A DNA stretch of 64,000 nucleotides from NCBI RefSeq assembly GCF_003581585.1, contig NZ_QXIR01000020.1, positions 19,886-83,885 on the forward strand, written 5' to 3'. Below are positions 9,032 to 19,710 of the stretch, in pieces. The notes below the pieces were generated by a model that saw nothing but the letters and a program-made list of their open reading frames with translations, was not told where the DNA came from and did no database searches. The position numbers and the translations under genes were made by a program. Origin of the DNA: Bacillus salacetis. Lineage in GTDB: Bacteria; Bacillota; Bacilli; Bacillales; Bacillaceae_B. Numbering within the stretch: the stretch's first letter is position 1; the number at the start of each line of letters is the position of its first letter.

Positions 9032-10234
9032 ATGGATGTATTGAAGCAGCGAATTGTGGATGAAATCGATCAGTTAAAGACAGTTTTTGAAGAAATCAGC
9101 ATTTATATTGGTGAAAATCCGGAGCTTGGCCATGAGGAGTTCAAGGCAAGCAAGATCCTTTCTGAAACACTTGAGGACTTTGGGTTCGATGTAGAGATGG
9201 AGACCTGTGATCTGCCGACTGCCTTCAGGGCAGTATTCGACAGCGGGAAGGCAGGACCGGTCATCGGCTTCATGGCTGAATATGATGCCCTGCCGGAAGT
9301 CGGGCACGCCTGCGGCCATAATCTGATCGGCACCATGGGAATCGCCGCCGGCATCGGCTTGAGCAAAATAATTTCCGAAACAGGCGGAAAGGTCGTTGTC
9401 TATGGGACCCCTGCAGAAGAAACACGGGGCGGAAAAGTCACGATGGCAGAAGCTGGCCTATTTAACGAATTGGATGCGGCGTTAATGGTCCACCCTTTAA
9501 ACAGCTATGTGAAAAGCGGATCGTCTCTCGCAATGGACGCGATTCAATTCGAGTTTTTCGGAAAATCCACTCATGCCGCAGCAAGTCCTCAAGACGGAAT
9601 CAATGCGCTTGATGCGGTGATTCAAACCTTCAACAGCATCAACGCCATGCGCCAGCATATCCTGCCGACTGCCCGCATACACGGAATCATCACTGAAGGA
9701 GGGAAGGCTGCGAATGTCACGCCAGACTATGCGGCTGCCCAGTTTTATGTACGCGGTACTTCACGTGAATATGTGAATGAACTGACGGAGAAAGTGAAGA
9801 AGTGCGCAGAAGGAGCCGCCCTGCAGACAGGAGCCTCCATGAAACACTCTTTCTATGAATTTTCATACGACGACATGATCACCAACATGGAATTATCAGA
9901 AGCCTTCACGAATGAACTGGTTTCCCTTGGGGTGGACAGGGGTGAAATCCAGGAACAGCGTGACGGCAGCGGCTCGCTCGATATGGGAAATGTCAGCCAG
10001 TTCGTACCGGCCATCCATCCATATATCAAAATCACGGAAGGAGCCTATGCCTGCCACACCCACGAGTTCCGTGAGGCGGCCATGACAGATCAGGCAAGGG
10101 AAGCGATGATCATTGGCGCAAAGGCCATGGCTCTGACAGGGTGCGAAGTCCTGACGAATCGTGAGCTCCTGAATGAAATTAAGAAAGAGTTTGCTTTGAA
10201 TCGTGACAGTCACGCCCCGGAATATGTCGAATAA
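9032..10234 (+). CDS. M20 family amidohydrolase (AbgB/N-acyl amino acid amidohydrolase-like)
   Basis: The protein has 400 residues and is cytosolic. The M20D-type metal-binding blocks are visible: GHACGHNLIGT (HACGH) with upstream AEYDALPEVG, then TPAEET and a late ACHTHEF. The dimerisation domain sits between FFGKSTHAAASPQDG and about residue 290. These enzymes split amide bonds of aminobenzoyl-glutamate, N-acyl amino acids or small peptides. It follows the amino acid importer by 91 bp, separated by the 55-bp repeat, so it may process the imported compound, but co-transcription is unproven. The start is ATG with AGAGG 11 nt upstream. Confidence 0.88.
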   Translation: MDVLKQRIVDEIDQLKTVFEEISIYIGENPELGHEEFKASKILSETLEDFGFDVEMETCDLPTAFRAVFDSGKAGPVIGFMAEYDALPEVGHACGHNLIGTMGIAAGIGLSKIISETGGKVVVYGTPAEETRGGKVTMAEAGLFNELDAALMVHPLNSYVKSGSSLAMDAIQFEFFGKSTHAAASPQDGINALDAVIQTFNSINAMRQHILPTARIHGIITEGGKAANVTPDYAAAQFYVRGTSREYVNELTEKVKKCAEGAALQTGASMKHSFYEFSYDDMITNMELSEAFTNELVSLGVDRGEIQEQRDGSGSLDMGNVSQFVPAIHPYIKITEGAYACHTHEFREAAMTDQAREAMIIGAKAMALTGCEVLTNRELLNEIKKEFALNRDSHAPEYVE

Positions 10235-10242
10235 TCTCCAGC

Positions 10243-10290
10243 AAAAAACCTTTTAACAAGCTGACTCTCAGCTTTGTTAAAAGGTTTTTT
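10243..10290 (+). terminator. Intrinsic terminator after the M20 gene
   Basis: A long stem AAAAAACCTTTTAAC (10243-10257) pairs with 10276-10290, with a second inner stem AAGCTGA/TCAGCTT. It ends in six T and lies 8 bp past the stop. Confidence 0.92.
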
Positions 10291-10374
10291 GTTGGAATTT
10301 CTCCCTTAACCGGGAATAATCATTTCTCTGGTGGAAACTCTAAACTCATACTCATTACCAGGGAGGGATCCAGG

Positions 10375-10572
10375 ATGGAAAATAAGAACCCGGAAAGAAA
10401 ATCAGAACAGGATCAGCAGGCAGTTGTGAAAGCCCAGAATGAATCCAATCAATTTAATGGTGCAGACACCGAGTTCTCACTTGATGAGGATGTCCAAAAG
10501 GCAGCAGCGAAAAGCCAGCAGTACCAGGCACAGCATCAGCAGCCGATGTATGAGCCGAATAAACCGTTATAA
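10375..10572 (+). CDS. Small Gln-rich hydrophilic protein, possibly gamma-type SASP-like
   Basis: The protein has 65 residues, has no hydrophobic segment and is rich in Gln, Glu, Asn and Lys. The stretch QFNGADTEFSLDED followed by QKAAAKSQQ recalls the QFGTEFASET...QQ pattern of gamma-type small acid-soluble spore proteins (SspE), but the similarity is short and could be compositional. GGGAGG lies 8 nt before the ATG, and a shared terminator follows. No partner gene. Confidence 0.7.
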   Translation: MENKNPERKSEQDQQAVVKAQNESNQFNGADTEFSLDEDVQKAAAKSQQYQAQHQQPMYEPNKPL

Positions 10573-10577
10573 CAAGT

Positions 10578-10608
10578 AAAAACCGGTACAAGAAAAGTAC
10601 CGGTTTTT
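10578..10608. terminator. Bidirectional terminator between convergent genes
   Basis: A 12-bp perfect stem (10578-10589 with 10597-10608, AAAAACCGGTAC) and 7-nt loop, with A-run and T-run flanks, serves the small gene ending at 10572 and the minus-strand gene ending at 10620. Confidence 0.93.
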
Positions 10609-10619
10609 CTCTGTAAACC

Positions 10620-11303
10620 CTAGGCCCAGTTAATGATAATTGTGTTTCCTTCCTTAAAAATGTAGTAACCGGCACCATCGTTGAAATTCACATCCACTTT
10701 TGCCCCGCTTTCTGCCGCCACATCAATATTGCCGGCAATTCCGGTTTCCTCAGAGTATCCGTGGAATGCCATGTAATCCTTTAGGACAGCGATATCTTCA
10801 ACCCCGGCACTGACAGTCCCTACAGAGAAGAACAATAAAGGCTCTTCCCCCTTGATAACTGCAAAACAGTCGGAGTTCTCAATAGCATACAAACGTGCAC
10901 CGTGCTTTTGAGCAAATTCAGCCAAATCTTTGAACTTTTTCATATCTGTTATATCTACATATTCTTCATTGCCAACCATAACCGTTTCTCTTTCAGAGGA
11001 ACTTTGCTCCGCTTCCGATGGCTTTTCTTCAACAGAATCGTTTTCCTCGACGGCAGATGAAGAGTCAGGGGTAACATCTGTGGTTTCATCAGGAGTATTA
11101 TTCTTCTCGGCAGCTTGCTTTTCAACCATATCTCCATCAGCTTCGCCTGAAACCGTGCTTTCACTTTCCTTCTGCTGCTCCACAGAACCACCACTAACCC
11201 CGTTCGTTGCTGATACCGTACTCTTCGTTCCTTGATAATGAAAGGCACCGACTGCTAAAAACAAAACCGTGAAAAAAACGACAAATGAAAGCTTCTTCTT
11301 CAT
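10620..11303 (-). CDS. Exported/anchored protein of unknown function with acidic linker
   Basis: The protein has 227 residues. The N-terminus has a positively charged start and a hydrophobic segment (about 5-23) acting as signal or anchor. Residues about 30-108 are low complexity, rich in Ser, Glu, Asp and Thr. The C-terminal about 115 residues form a compact globular-looking domain (VDITDMKKFKDLAEFAQKHG onward, ending IIINWA). I do not recognise the family. CGGAGAGGATCAG precedes the ATG. Monocistronic. Confidence 0.7.
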   Translation of the reverse strand: MKKKLSFVVFFTVLFLAVGAFHYQGTKSTVSATNGVSGGSVEQQKESESTVSGEADGDMVEKQAAEKNNTPDETTDVTPDSSSAVEENDSVEEKPSEAEQSSSERETVMVGNEEYVDITDMKKFKDLAEFAQKHGARLYAIENSDCFAVIKGEEPLLFFSVGTVSAGVEDIAVLKDYMAFHGYSEETGIAGNIDVAAESGAKVDVNFNDGAGYYIFKEGNTIIINWA

Positions 11304-11481
11304 TCTGATCCTCTCCGTTCCTTTAAAAGATTCTTACTTATTAGACGAATTGAAATGAAGAAATGTTTCAGTTTTATTACAAAAGTTACAAATGGTTAAA
11401 AATACCTAATTTTTACCTGCCAAACCCTAGCCACCTTCACTAAGAGAGGCACTTCTTAAACAAACAAACTCTGTGTCACTC

Positions 11482-11509
11482 TTCACAAACCAAAGATCAT
11501 TAGTATAAT
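11482..11509 (+). promoter_or_regulatory. Promoter of the Lrp/AsnC regulator gene
   Basis: -35 TTCACA (11482-11487), 16-bp spacer, perfect -10 TATAAT (11504-11509), about 38 bp before the chosen ATG. Confidence 0.65.
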
Positions 11510-11547
11510 AGGGATATGATTAAATCGGAAATGTGGTGCATGAGATC

Positions 11548-11997
11548 ATGAAGATAGATGATGTTGATCGTAAGATTCTGCAAATCCTGACCGAGAACGG
11601 CAGGACTTCCTATGTGGATATCGGGAAAGAGCTTGGATTGTCACGTGTGTCTGTCCGGGAGCGGGTGAACCAGTTGATAGATGGCGGCGTGATTGAACGG
11701 TTCAGTGTCGTTATCAACTCCGAAAAGGTCGGGAAATCAGTGTCCGCTTTCTTTGAAGTGGACTGCGAACCTGCATACCTTGTGGAGGTGGCTGAAAAAT
11801 TAGTAGAGCTGCCGACTGTAGCCAGCTGCTATCAGATGACAGGGCCGAGCACCCTCCACATGCACGTGCTGGTCGACGACTTCTCCGCATTGGAGAATTT
11901 CGTTAATAATGAATTATATGCACTTGAAGGCATCACTAGAGTAGAAAGCCACATCTTGCTTCGCCGATTCAAGAGCCGGAATGGATTGAAATTATAG
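11548..11997 (+). CDS. Lrp/AsnC family transcriptional regulator (YwrC/ChrS-like)
   Basis: The protein has 149 residues from ATG 11548 (MKIDDVDRK, the usual family start); in-frame GTG codons at 11533 and 11536 would add a few unlikely residues. The N-terminal HTH reads DRKILQILTENGRTSYVDIG...LSRVSVRERVNQL, and the C-terminal RAM effector domain follows. In B. subtilis an Lrp-type gene (ywrC, also called chrS) lies with ywrD (gamma-glutamyltransferase) and ywrA/ywrB (chromate transport); both partner types are found downstream here, which supports orthology. Probable targets are the chromate genes and possibly the peptide importer. Confidence 0.88.
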   Translation: MKIDDVDRKILQILTENGRTSYVDIGKELGLSRVSVRERVNQLIDGGVIERFSVVINSEKVGKSVSAFFEVDCEPAYLVEVAEKLVELPTVASCYQMTGPSTLHMHVLVDDFSALENFVNNELYALEGITRVESHILLRRFKSRNGLKL

Positions 11998-12028
11998 GTT
12001 TTGCTTCCGAAACGGAAGGTTATTGCCC

Positions 12029-12073
12029 AAAGACTTAGACAGGTTGTCTTCACAGCCAGTCTGAGTCTTTTTT
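12029..12073 (+). terminator. Intrinsic terminator after the Lrp/AsnC gene
   Basis: A 12-bp stem AAAGACTTAGAC (12029-12040) pairs with GTCTGAGTCTTT (12059-12070) with one G:U pair, and a T-run follows. A small hairpin CTTCCG-AAA-CGGAAG (12004-12018) precedes it. Confidence 0.85.
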
Positions 12074-12513
12074 AGTTTCTTTGCATGAGGGATAAGGAAG
12101 AATGAGCATTTCCCCCAATGTAGAGTCCGCTCAATGAAGCTGCCCTTGGATCCCCCGCTTATTTTAACAGCAGAGGAAAGATTCAGCTGTCACGACCTCA
12201 CACACCCCGCACACCCTCAACTTTTATAGAATGTACAGGCTCAGACATTTTTCCAAGATAGAGAAAATGGCCCCCCGAAACTGGTTAGATATGCCCATAA
12301 ATATCCAGACAAACTAGTCCTTTATAAATAAAATAAACTTTTTTGTAAAAACACTAGAAATATTCTGAATTATCATTTATAATCGTCCCTAACATCAAAA
12401 AACTTCCGTTTGTAAACTAAAAACTTAAATTAAATTAACAAACGGAAGGTAACGCAGGGAAGTGGCTTCTAAAATTATGAAGCGCTTACATATCAAAAAG
12501 GGAGGGTGAACCG
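12074..12513 (+). promoter_or_regulatory. Leader region of the peptide importer operon with a dyad
   Basis: No ORF is supported in these 440 bases. A TATAAT (12378-12383) could be a -10 box, though I find no good -35. An 11-bp inverted repeat CTTCCGTTTGT / ACAAACGGAAG (12403-12413 and 12438-12448) lies between it and the first gene and is a candidate operator. GGGAGGGTG precedes the start of the first gene. Confidence 0.4.
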
Positions 12514-13455
12514 ATGATAGCACTTATTTCACGCAGATTTATTCAATTGGTCTTATTATTATTCGGAATCTCGTTTCTGGTATTCGGCAGCATGCATCTG
12601 GCACCAGGGGATCCAGCCACCATCATTGGCGGGCCGACGGCAAGTGACTCCGACATAGCAGCCATCCGGGACAGCCTTGGTTTGAATGATCCATTCCTGG
12701 TTCAGTACTGGGATTACTTAAAGAACATCTTTCAAGGGGATTTTGGTTATTCCTATCAAACGAAACAGTCGGTGGCTGAAGCCATTGCCATCCGCTTTCC
12801 GAATACACTTAATCTGGCGATCGCCAGCATGATTGTCGCCGTGGTCATCGGTGTCATAGCCGGGATCATTTCAGCACTGAAGCAGAACTCCTGGCTGGAT
12901 GTTACCAGCACCGTGTTCGCACTCGGCGGGATATCGATTCCGAATTTCTGGCTTGGAACCATCCTGATTCTTGTTTTTGCAGTCAACCTTCAGATTTTAC
13001 CCGTCGGTGGCTTGAGTGCTCCGTTCTGGACGGTGGAAGGGATGAAGCAGCTTATCCTGCCGGCCATCACATTGGGAACCGGTTCGGCAGCAATGATTGC
13101 AAGGATGAGCCGGTCGTCCATGCTTGAGGTCATCAAGGCAGACTACATACGGACAGCGAGATCCAAAGGAGTGAAAGAGAAAACAGTCATTTGGATACAT
13201 GCTTTGAAAAATTCAATGATCCCGGTCATCACCGTCATCGGCCTCAACTTCGGATTCCTTCTGGGAGGAACCATCATTACGGAGCAGGTTTTCGCGATTA
13301 ATGGAGTCGGCAGGCTGATGATCGATGCCATCGCAGCAAGAGATTTTCCGATGGTGCAGGGCTCGGTGCTCCTGGTTGCCACACTATTCGTTCTGGTCAA
13401 CCTGATTGTCGATATCGTTTACGTCTTCATTGACCCAAGAATCAGCTACGATTAA
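12514..13455 (+). CDS. Peptide ABC transporter permease, OppB/DppB type
   Basis: The protein has 313 residues and six membrane segments. The N-terminal block begins with LVFGSMHLAPGDPA and the DPF..QYW motif, both typical of DppB/OppB/NikB proteins; the EAA loop region is DYIRTARSKGVKEKTVIWIH. It is the first gene of a six-gene run: permease, permease, binding protein, two ATPases and a gamma-glutamyltransferase. It pairs with the next gene product to form the membrane channel. Confidence 0.93.
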   Translation: MIALISRRFIQLVLLLFGISFLVFGSMHLAPGDPATIIGGPTASDSDIAAIRDSLGLNDPFLVQYWDYLKNIFQGDFGYSYQTKQSVAEAIAIRFPNTLNLAIASMIVAVVIGVIAGIISALKQNSWLDVTSTVFALGGISIPNFWLGTILILVFAVNLQILPVGGLSAPFWTVEGMKQLILPAITLGTGSAAMIARMSRSSMLEVIKADYIRTARSKGVKEKTVIWIHALKNSMIPVITVIGLNFGFLLGGTIITEQVFAINGVGRLMIDAIAARDFPMVQGSVLLVATLFVLVNLIVDIVYVFIDPRISYD

Positions 13456-13482
13456 GCCGTTTTAGGAGAGGAGGAACTTACC

Positions 13483-14385
13483 TTGTCAGCAGAAGCAGTA
13501 CTTAATGAAGAAATCCAGCCGGAAACGAAGTCCAAGAAGGAAAAGTTTCTGGTCACTACCTTTAAGCGATTGATAAAAAATAAGCTGGCTGTCATCGGAC
13601 TGGTCATCATTGCTTTGCAGCTGATCCTTGCCATCGCCGCACCTGTAATTGCCACACATGATCCATTGAAACAAGCATTGGCAGATTCCGAACTGCCTGC
13701 TTTCTCAGAGGGACATTGGCTTGGAACCGATAACTATGGAAGAGATATATGGAGCCGTATCGTATACGGTGCAAGGATTTCCTTGTCAGTCGGCCTTCTC
13801 GCAGTCACTCTGGGACTGCTCGGAGGAGTCACCCTCGGGTTGATTTCGGGTTACTACCGCCGGCTCGACGGAATCATCATGAGACTGGTGGATTTACTGT
13901 TCGCATTTCCAGGCATTTTGCTTGCGATGCTGATCATTGCCATTCTTGGAACAAGCCTGGTCAATGTAGCAATAGCCATCAGTATCTGGTCGATTCCATC
14001 CTGTGCGAGGATTGTCCGCGGCTCGGTCCTGACCGTCAAGAAACAAGAGTACATCCAGGCGATGCGCTCACTCGGTGCAAGTGATTTCAGGATCCACGTG
14101 AAGCACATCCTGCCGAACTGCATGGCGCCGATCATTGTTTTTGCGACAATGAGGATGGCCACCGCAATCCTTTCAACTTCAGCGTTAAGTTTCCTCGGTT
14201 TGGGGGCACAGCCGCCGACACCGGAATGGGGAGCGATGATTGCCCAGGGGCAGAACTTCATGTGGACATCACCGCACATGACGATCGTTCCGGGGATCGC
14301 CATCATGCTGATCGTATTTGCTTTCAATGTAGTAGGAGACGGACTAAGGGATGCGCTCGATCCAAACATGGATCTGAATCAATAA
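13483..14385 (+). CDS. Peptide ABC transporter permease, OppC/DppC type
   Basis: The protein has 300 residues. A cytosolic N-terminus carries the NKLAVIG segment; then come about six helices, the HWLGTDNYGRDIWSRIVYGAR signature of DppC-type permeases and an EAA loop (EYIQAMRSLGASDFRI). The start is TTG 13483, chosen for the AGGAGAGGAGG site upstream. It lies 27 bp after the OppB-type gene. Confidence 0.93.
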   Translation: MSAEAVLNEEIQPETKSKKEKFLVTTFKRLIKNKLAVIGLVIIALQLILAIAAPVIATHDPLKQALADSELPAFSEGHWLGTDNYGRDIWSRIVYGARISLSVGLLAVTLGLLGGVTLGLISGYYRRLDGIIMRLVDLLFAFPGILLAMLIIAILGTSLVNVAIAISIWSIPSCARIVRGSVLTVKKQEYIQAMRSLGASDFRIHVKHILPNCMAPIIVFATMRMATAILSTSALSFLGLGAQPPTPEWGAMIAQGQNFMWTSPHMTIVPGIAIMLIVFAFNVVGDGLRDALDPNMDLNQ

Positions 14386-14416
14386 TACTTTTATTAAAAA
14401 ATAGGGGGAAAGCTCA

Positions 14417-15952
14417 ATGAAAAAGTGGTTGGCAGTATTACTAACGGCAATGCTTGCTTTTACGGCAGGCTGTTCAAGCAGCTCAGGCGGTTCAGATGGA
14501 GGAAATGCCAGTACAGATGTACCTCAGGAATTAACCTATGCATCGACTTCAGATGCTGTAGGGCTATCACCCATCATGACAAATGATTCTGTTTCATCCC
14601 GAATCATCGAGCAAGTCTATGAAACACTTTTCACTAGAAACCCTGAAACAATGGAAGTCGAGCCGAAATTGGCAGAATCCTATGAAACACCCGATGAAAA
14701 CACATGGGTGATCAAATTGAAAGAAGATATCCAATTCACGGATGGAACACCTTTCAATGCCGAGGCGGTCAAATATACATTTGATAAGTTCCGCGATCCT
14801 AAAACGGCTGCACCCCGCGCTTCACTTTTAGAACCTATTTCTGAAGTGAATGTTGTTGATGAATACACAGTCGAGATCAAGACGGAAAAGCCATACGGAG
14901 CCATGCTTGCGGCGCTGTCCCATACAAATGCTTCAATCGTCAGCCCTGAAGCAGATAAAGCGCAGGACTTAATGAAGGAACCGGTCGGTACAGGCCCATT
15001 CAAGTTCGTCAGCTGGACACAGGGTGATCAAGTGGTTCTGGAAAAGAATGCCGACTACTGGCAGGGCGAACCAAAGCTTGAAAAAGTGACCTTCAAAGTA
15101 GTGCCGGAAGTCAACACAGCAATCTCCATGCTGCAGACAGGCGATGTACAATTCATCGATGCTATCCCATCCGAACAGTTGAAGCGCGTTGAATCTCTGA
15201 AAAATGTTGAAATCACTAAAAATGAAGGAACGCCAATGTATTACATGGGCTTCAATATGAACAGGGAGCCAATGAAGGACCTTGAATTCCGCCAGGCAGC
15301 AGCCTATGCGCTTGACCGTGAGGCGTATGTCAAAAAGCTGAACGGACTCGGTGTCCAAGGAAACAGCATCATCGGCCCTAAAGTATTCGGTTTTGATGAG
15401 TCTGCAAACGAAGAAGGCTACAGCCACGATGCTGAAAAAGCAAAAGAAATGGTCGAGAAGAACGGATACGGCGATCAAAAGCTTACCATCCTTACTGCGA
15501 ATACTGAAGCATACATGATGATGGCGGAAATCGCCCAATCTCAATTAACACAAGCAGGATTCAACGTCGAAATCGAATCCATGGAATGGGGCACTTTCCT
15601 CGATACAACGAAAGAAGGGAACTTTGATATCACCTTCATGGGCTGGTCCAACTCGACAGCTGATGGAAGCGAACTATTGTATCCAAACTTCCACAGCGAC
15701 AACATCGGATCTTCAAACCGTATGGCGTATTCGAATCCTGAATTCGACAAGCTTGTCGAGGAGTCACGCTCCAATGTCGACCAGGAAGTGCGCCAGCAGA
15801 AACTTGATGAAGCAAACAAACTGCTTGTTGAAGATGCCCCCGCAGTCATCATGCACCATGGTGTTGTAACGGCAGCTTATGATAAATCGGTAAAAGGACT
15901 CCAAGTAGACCCGACAGGACAATGGTCACTATACAACGTTTCAAGAGAGTAG
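14417..15952 (+). CDS. Peptide-binding lipoprotein (SBP family 5)
   Basis: The protein has 511 residues. The lipobox is TAGC (Cys19). The family 5 pattern is clear: RIIEQVYETLF, WVIKLKEDIQFTDGTPF and the GTGPFKFVSW block. This family binds di/oligopeptides, nickel chelates or glutathione. The gamma-glutamyltransferase in the same operon points towards gamma-glutamyl peptides or glutathione, but no residue alone proves it. Its central position in the operon, rather than first, is unusual but not rare. Confidence 0.92.
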   Translation: MKKWLAVLLTAMLAFTAGCSSSSGGSDGGNASTDVPQELTYASTSDAVGLSPIMTNDSVSSRIIEQVYETLFTRNPETMEVEPKLAESYETPDENTWVIKLKEDIQFTDGTPFNAEAVKYTFDKFRDPKTAAPRASLLEPISEVNVVDEYTVEIKTEKPYGAMLAALSHTNASIVSPEADKAQDLMKEPVGTGPFKFVSWTQGDQVVLEKNADYWQGEPKLEKVTFKVVPEVNTAISMLQTGDVQFIDAIPSEQLKRVESLKNVEITKNEGTPMYYMGFNMNREPMKDLEFRQAAAYALDREAYVKKLNGLGVQGNSIIGPKVFGFDESANEEGYSHDAEKAKEMVEKNGYGDQKLTILTANTEAYMMMAEIAQSQLTQAGFNVEIESMEWGTFLDTTKEGNFDITFMGWSNSTADGSELLYPNFHSDNIGSSNRMAYSNPEFDKLVEESRSNVDQEVRQQKLDEANKLLVEDAPAVIMHHGVVTAAYDKSVKGLQVDPTGQWSLYNVSRE

Positions 15953-15959
15953 GGATACA

Positions 15960-16964
<1,005 letters not shown>

Positions 16965-17927
16965 ACTGGATGGCGTACAGAAATATTTCCCGATTAAAGG
17001 AGGATTTCTGAAGCGTGTCCAGGGACATGTCAAAGCTGTCGAGGATGTGAGTCTGGACGTTTATGAAGGAGAAAGCATCGGGATTGTCGGTGAATCCGGC
17101 TGTGGAAAGTCAACGCTTGGCCGCACCATTCTCGGCCTCGAAGATATCACCAACGGAAAAGTCCTGTATAAAGACAGTGAAATTCAATCGTTAAGCGGCA
17201 GCAAGTGGAAAGAACTTACAAAAGAAATGCAGATGATTTTCCAGGATCCCTATGCCAGCTTGAACCCGAGGCAGCGGATCGGAAATGCGCTTGAAGAAGT
17301 GTTTGTCATGCACACCAATCTATCAAGCAGCGAGCGCCGGCAGAAAGTATATGACCTTTTAAAAGAAGTCGGGCTCAAGGAAGAGCATTACGACCGCTAT
17401 CCGCATGAGTTCAGCGGCGGGCAGCGCCAGCGGATCGGGATTGCACGCGCGATTGCCTTGAATCCTTCTGTTATCATATGTGATGAGGCCGTTTCGGCTT
17501 TGGATGTATCGGTACAGGCGCAGGTGCTGAAGCTTTTGAAAAACCTTCAGGAAAAATACGGTTTGACCTATTTGTTCATCTCGCATGATCTTGGGGTGGT
17601 CCGCTACTTCTGTGACCGCGTCGTGGTGATGTATTTGGGGAACACGGTTGAACTCGCATCATCCAGAGATCTCTATTCAAACCCGCTTCACCCTTATACA
17701 AGGGCACTGCTTTCTTCGATTCCGCGTCCCAAAGTGGGTGCAAGAAAAGACCGCATCCGTCTGACTGGGGAAATCCCCAACCCGGCAAACCCTCCGTCAG
17801 GCTGTCCATTCCATACACGCTGTCCGCTTGCGACAGACATTTGCAAACAGGCAAAACCGGAATGGAGGGAAATCGAGAAAGATCACTTTGTAGCTTGTCA
17901 TCATGTTGAACAGGAGGTTGTGAATTA

Positions 17928-19541
17928 ATGGAGAACATGGATTTTTTATACCACCCGTATTCCTCGCAGCGAAATACGGTCTTTTCAAAAAAAGGGATGG
18001 TCGCGACATCCCAGCCACTTGCTGCCCAGGCAGGACTTGAAATTCTGCAGAAAGGCGGCAATGCCATTGATGCCGCCATCGCCACCGCGGCAGCTTTGAC
18101 AGTTGTCGAGCCCACTTCGAACGGAATCGGCGGCGATGCCTTTGCCCTTGTATGGGTGAAGGATAAGCTGCACGGCCTGAATGCCAGCGGCCCATCGCCA
18201 AAATCGATTTCCATTGAAAAAGTGAAAGAACTCGGTCATGACAAAATGCCGGTCCATGGCGTCATACCGGTGACAGTACCTGGAGTTCCAGCGGCATGGG
18301 CGGAGCTGTCCGGTAAATTTGGAAAGCTTTCCTTGAAAGAAACACTGGCACCGGCCATCCGCCTGGCGGAAGAAGGCTATCCGCTCACACCTATTCTCGG
18401 TAAGTATTGGTCACTTGCTTATAAAAAATTCAAAGAAATTTTAACCGGAGATGAGTTCAAAGCGTGGTTCGAAACGTTTGCTCCGGACGGAAGGCCGCCG
18501 AAAATCGGAGAGGTATGGTCATCACCAGGGCATGCATCCACATTGAAAACAATTGCCGAAACAAACGGCGAAAGTTTTTACAGAGGAGAAATTGCTGATA
18601 AAATCAGTTCCTTCATGGAAGAACATGGCGGTTTTCTATCACGGGACGATTTAAAGGAATACCAGGCCCAATGGGTTGACCCGATCAAAACGGATTACCG
18701 GGGATACGACGTGTGGGAAATTCCGCCGAATGGCCAGGGATTGGTCGCATTAATGGCGCTGAATATTGCAAAAGGCTTTGAATTCCAGGAAAAAGACGCA
18801 GTCGATACATACCACAAGCATATCGAATCAATGAAACTGGCCTTCACGGACGGAAAAGCGTACATTACACAGCAGGAACACATGCCGCTTCCCGTAGACG
18901 AACTCCTTTCTGACCGTTATGCAGAAGCACGCCGTAAATTGATTGGCGACGAAGCCATCACACCGGAAGCGTACGATATCCCCAAAGGGGGTACTGTATA
19001 TCTGGCGGCAGCTGACGAGGAAGGCAATATGATCTCATACATTCAAAGTAATTATATGGGCTTCGGCTCCGGCGTGGTCATCCCTGGCACAGGCATTGGC
19101 CTGCAGAACCGCGGTCACGACTTTTCTTTGGATCCGGAACACCCGAATGCCTTGAAACCTGGCAAAAAAACATACCATACCATCATCCCTGGCTTCCTGA
19201 CGAAGGATGGCAGAGCAGTGGGCCCATTTGGAGTCATGGGCGGCTACATGCAGCCGCAGGGCCACTTCCAGGTGATCAGCAATACAATTGATTTTCATTT
19301 AAACCCGCAGTCAGCTCTTGATGCGCCAAGATGGCAGTGGATCGAAGGGAAAAAGGTTCTGGTGGAGCCGAACTTCCCGACACATATCGCGCAGGCATTA
19401 GCAAGAAAAGGACATGAAATCCAGACCGCAACAGACGAGGGAATGTTTGGCAGAGGCCAGATCATTTGGAGAGATGAGGATACAGGCGTACTCATGGGAG
19501 GAACAGAGTCGAGAACAGATGGAGCCATTGCGGCTTGGTAA
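17928..19541 (+). CDS. Gamma-glutamyltransferase family protein, cytosolic (YwrD-like)
   Basis: The protein has 537 residues. It carries the GGT/Ntn-hydrolase blocks: KGGNAIDAAIATAAALTVVEP and SNGIGGDAF in the large part, and the self-cleavage region GGTVYLAAADEEGN with the predicted nucleophile Thr, followed by NYMGFGSGVV. No signal peptide is visible, unlike secreted Bacillus Ggt, so it should act in the cytosol. It is co-translated with OppF, suggesting that imported gamma-glutamyl peptides are hydrolysed inside. B. subtilis YwrD is the closest family member I recall. Whether autoprocessing occurs cannot be seen. Confidence 0.9.
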   Translation: MENMDFLYHPYSSQRNTVFSKKGMVATSQPLAAQAGLEILQKGGNAIDAAIATAAALTVVEPTSNGIGGDAFALVWVKDKLHGLNASGPSPKSISIEKVKELGHDKMPVHGVIPVTVPGVPAAWAELSGKFGKLSLKETLAPAIRLAEEGYPLTPILGKYWSLAYKKFKEILTGDEFKAWFETFAPDGRPPKIGEVWSSPGHASTLKTIAETNGESFYRGEIADKISSFMEEHGGFLSRDDLKEYQAQWVDPIKTDYRGYDVWEIPPNGQGLVALMALNIAKGFEFQEKDAVDTYHKHIESMKLAFTDGKAYITQQEHMPLPVDELLSDRYAEARRKLIGDEAITPEAYDIPKGGTVYLAAADEEGNMISYIQSNYMGFGSGVVIPGTGIGLQNRGHDFSLDPEHPNALKPGKKTYHTIIPGFLTKDGRAVGPFGVMGGYMQPQGHFQVISNTIDFHLNPQSALDAPRWQWIEGKKVLVEPNFPTHIAQALARKGHEIQTATDEGMFGRGQIIWRDEDTGVLMGGTESRTDGAIAAW

Positions 19542-19710
19542 GAATCATGTCCGGACATCAGGCAGGGGAAAGCGGGGCATACTAAACCTGCCTTCTTCTA
19601 TGCTTGATGTCATGCTCTTTCATTAGGTTGTTTGGATTGACTTATATAGTGCATATTCAAAAACTGCCAGGTGAAAAGAGCATATCCAACAACAAGAGGG
19701 TGATGAAACC

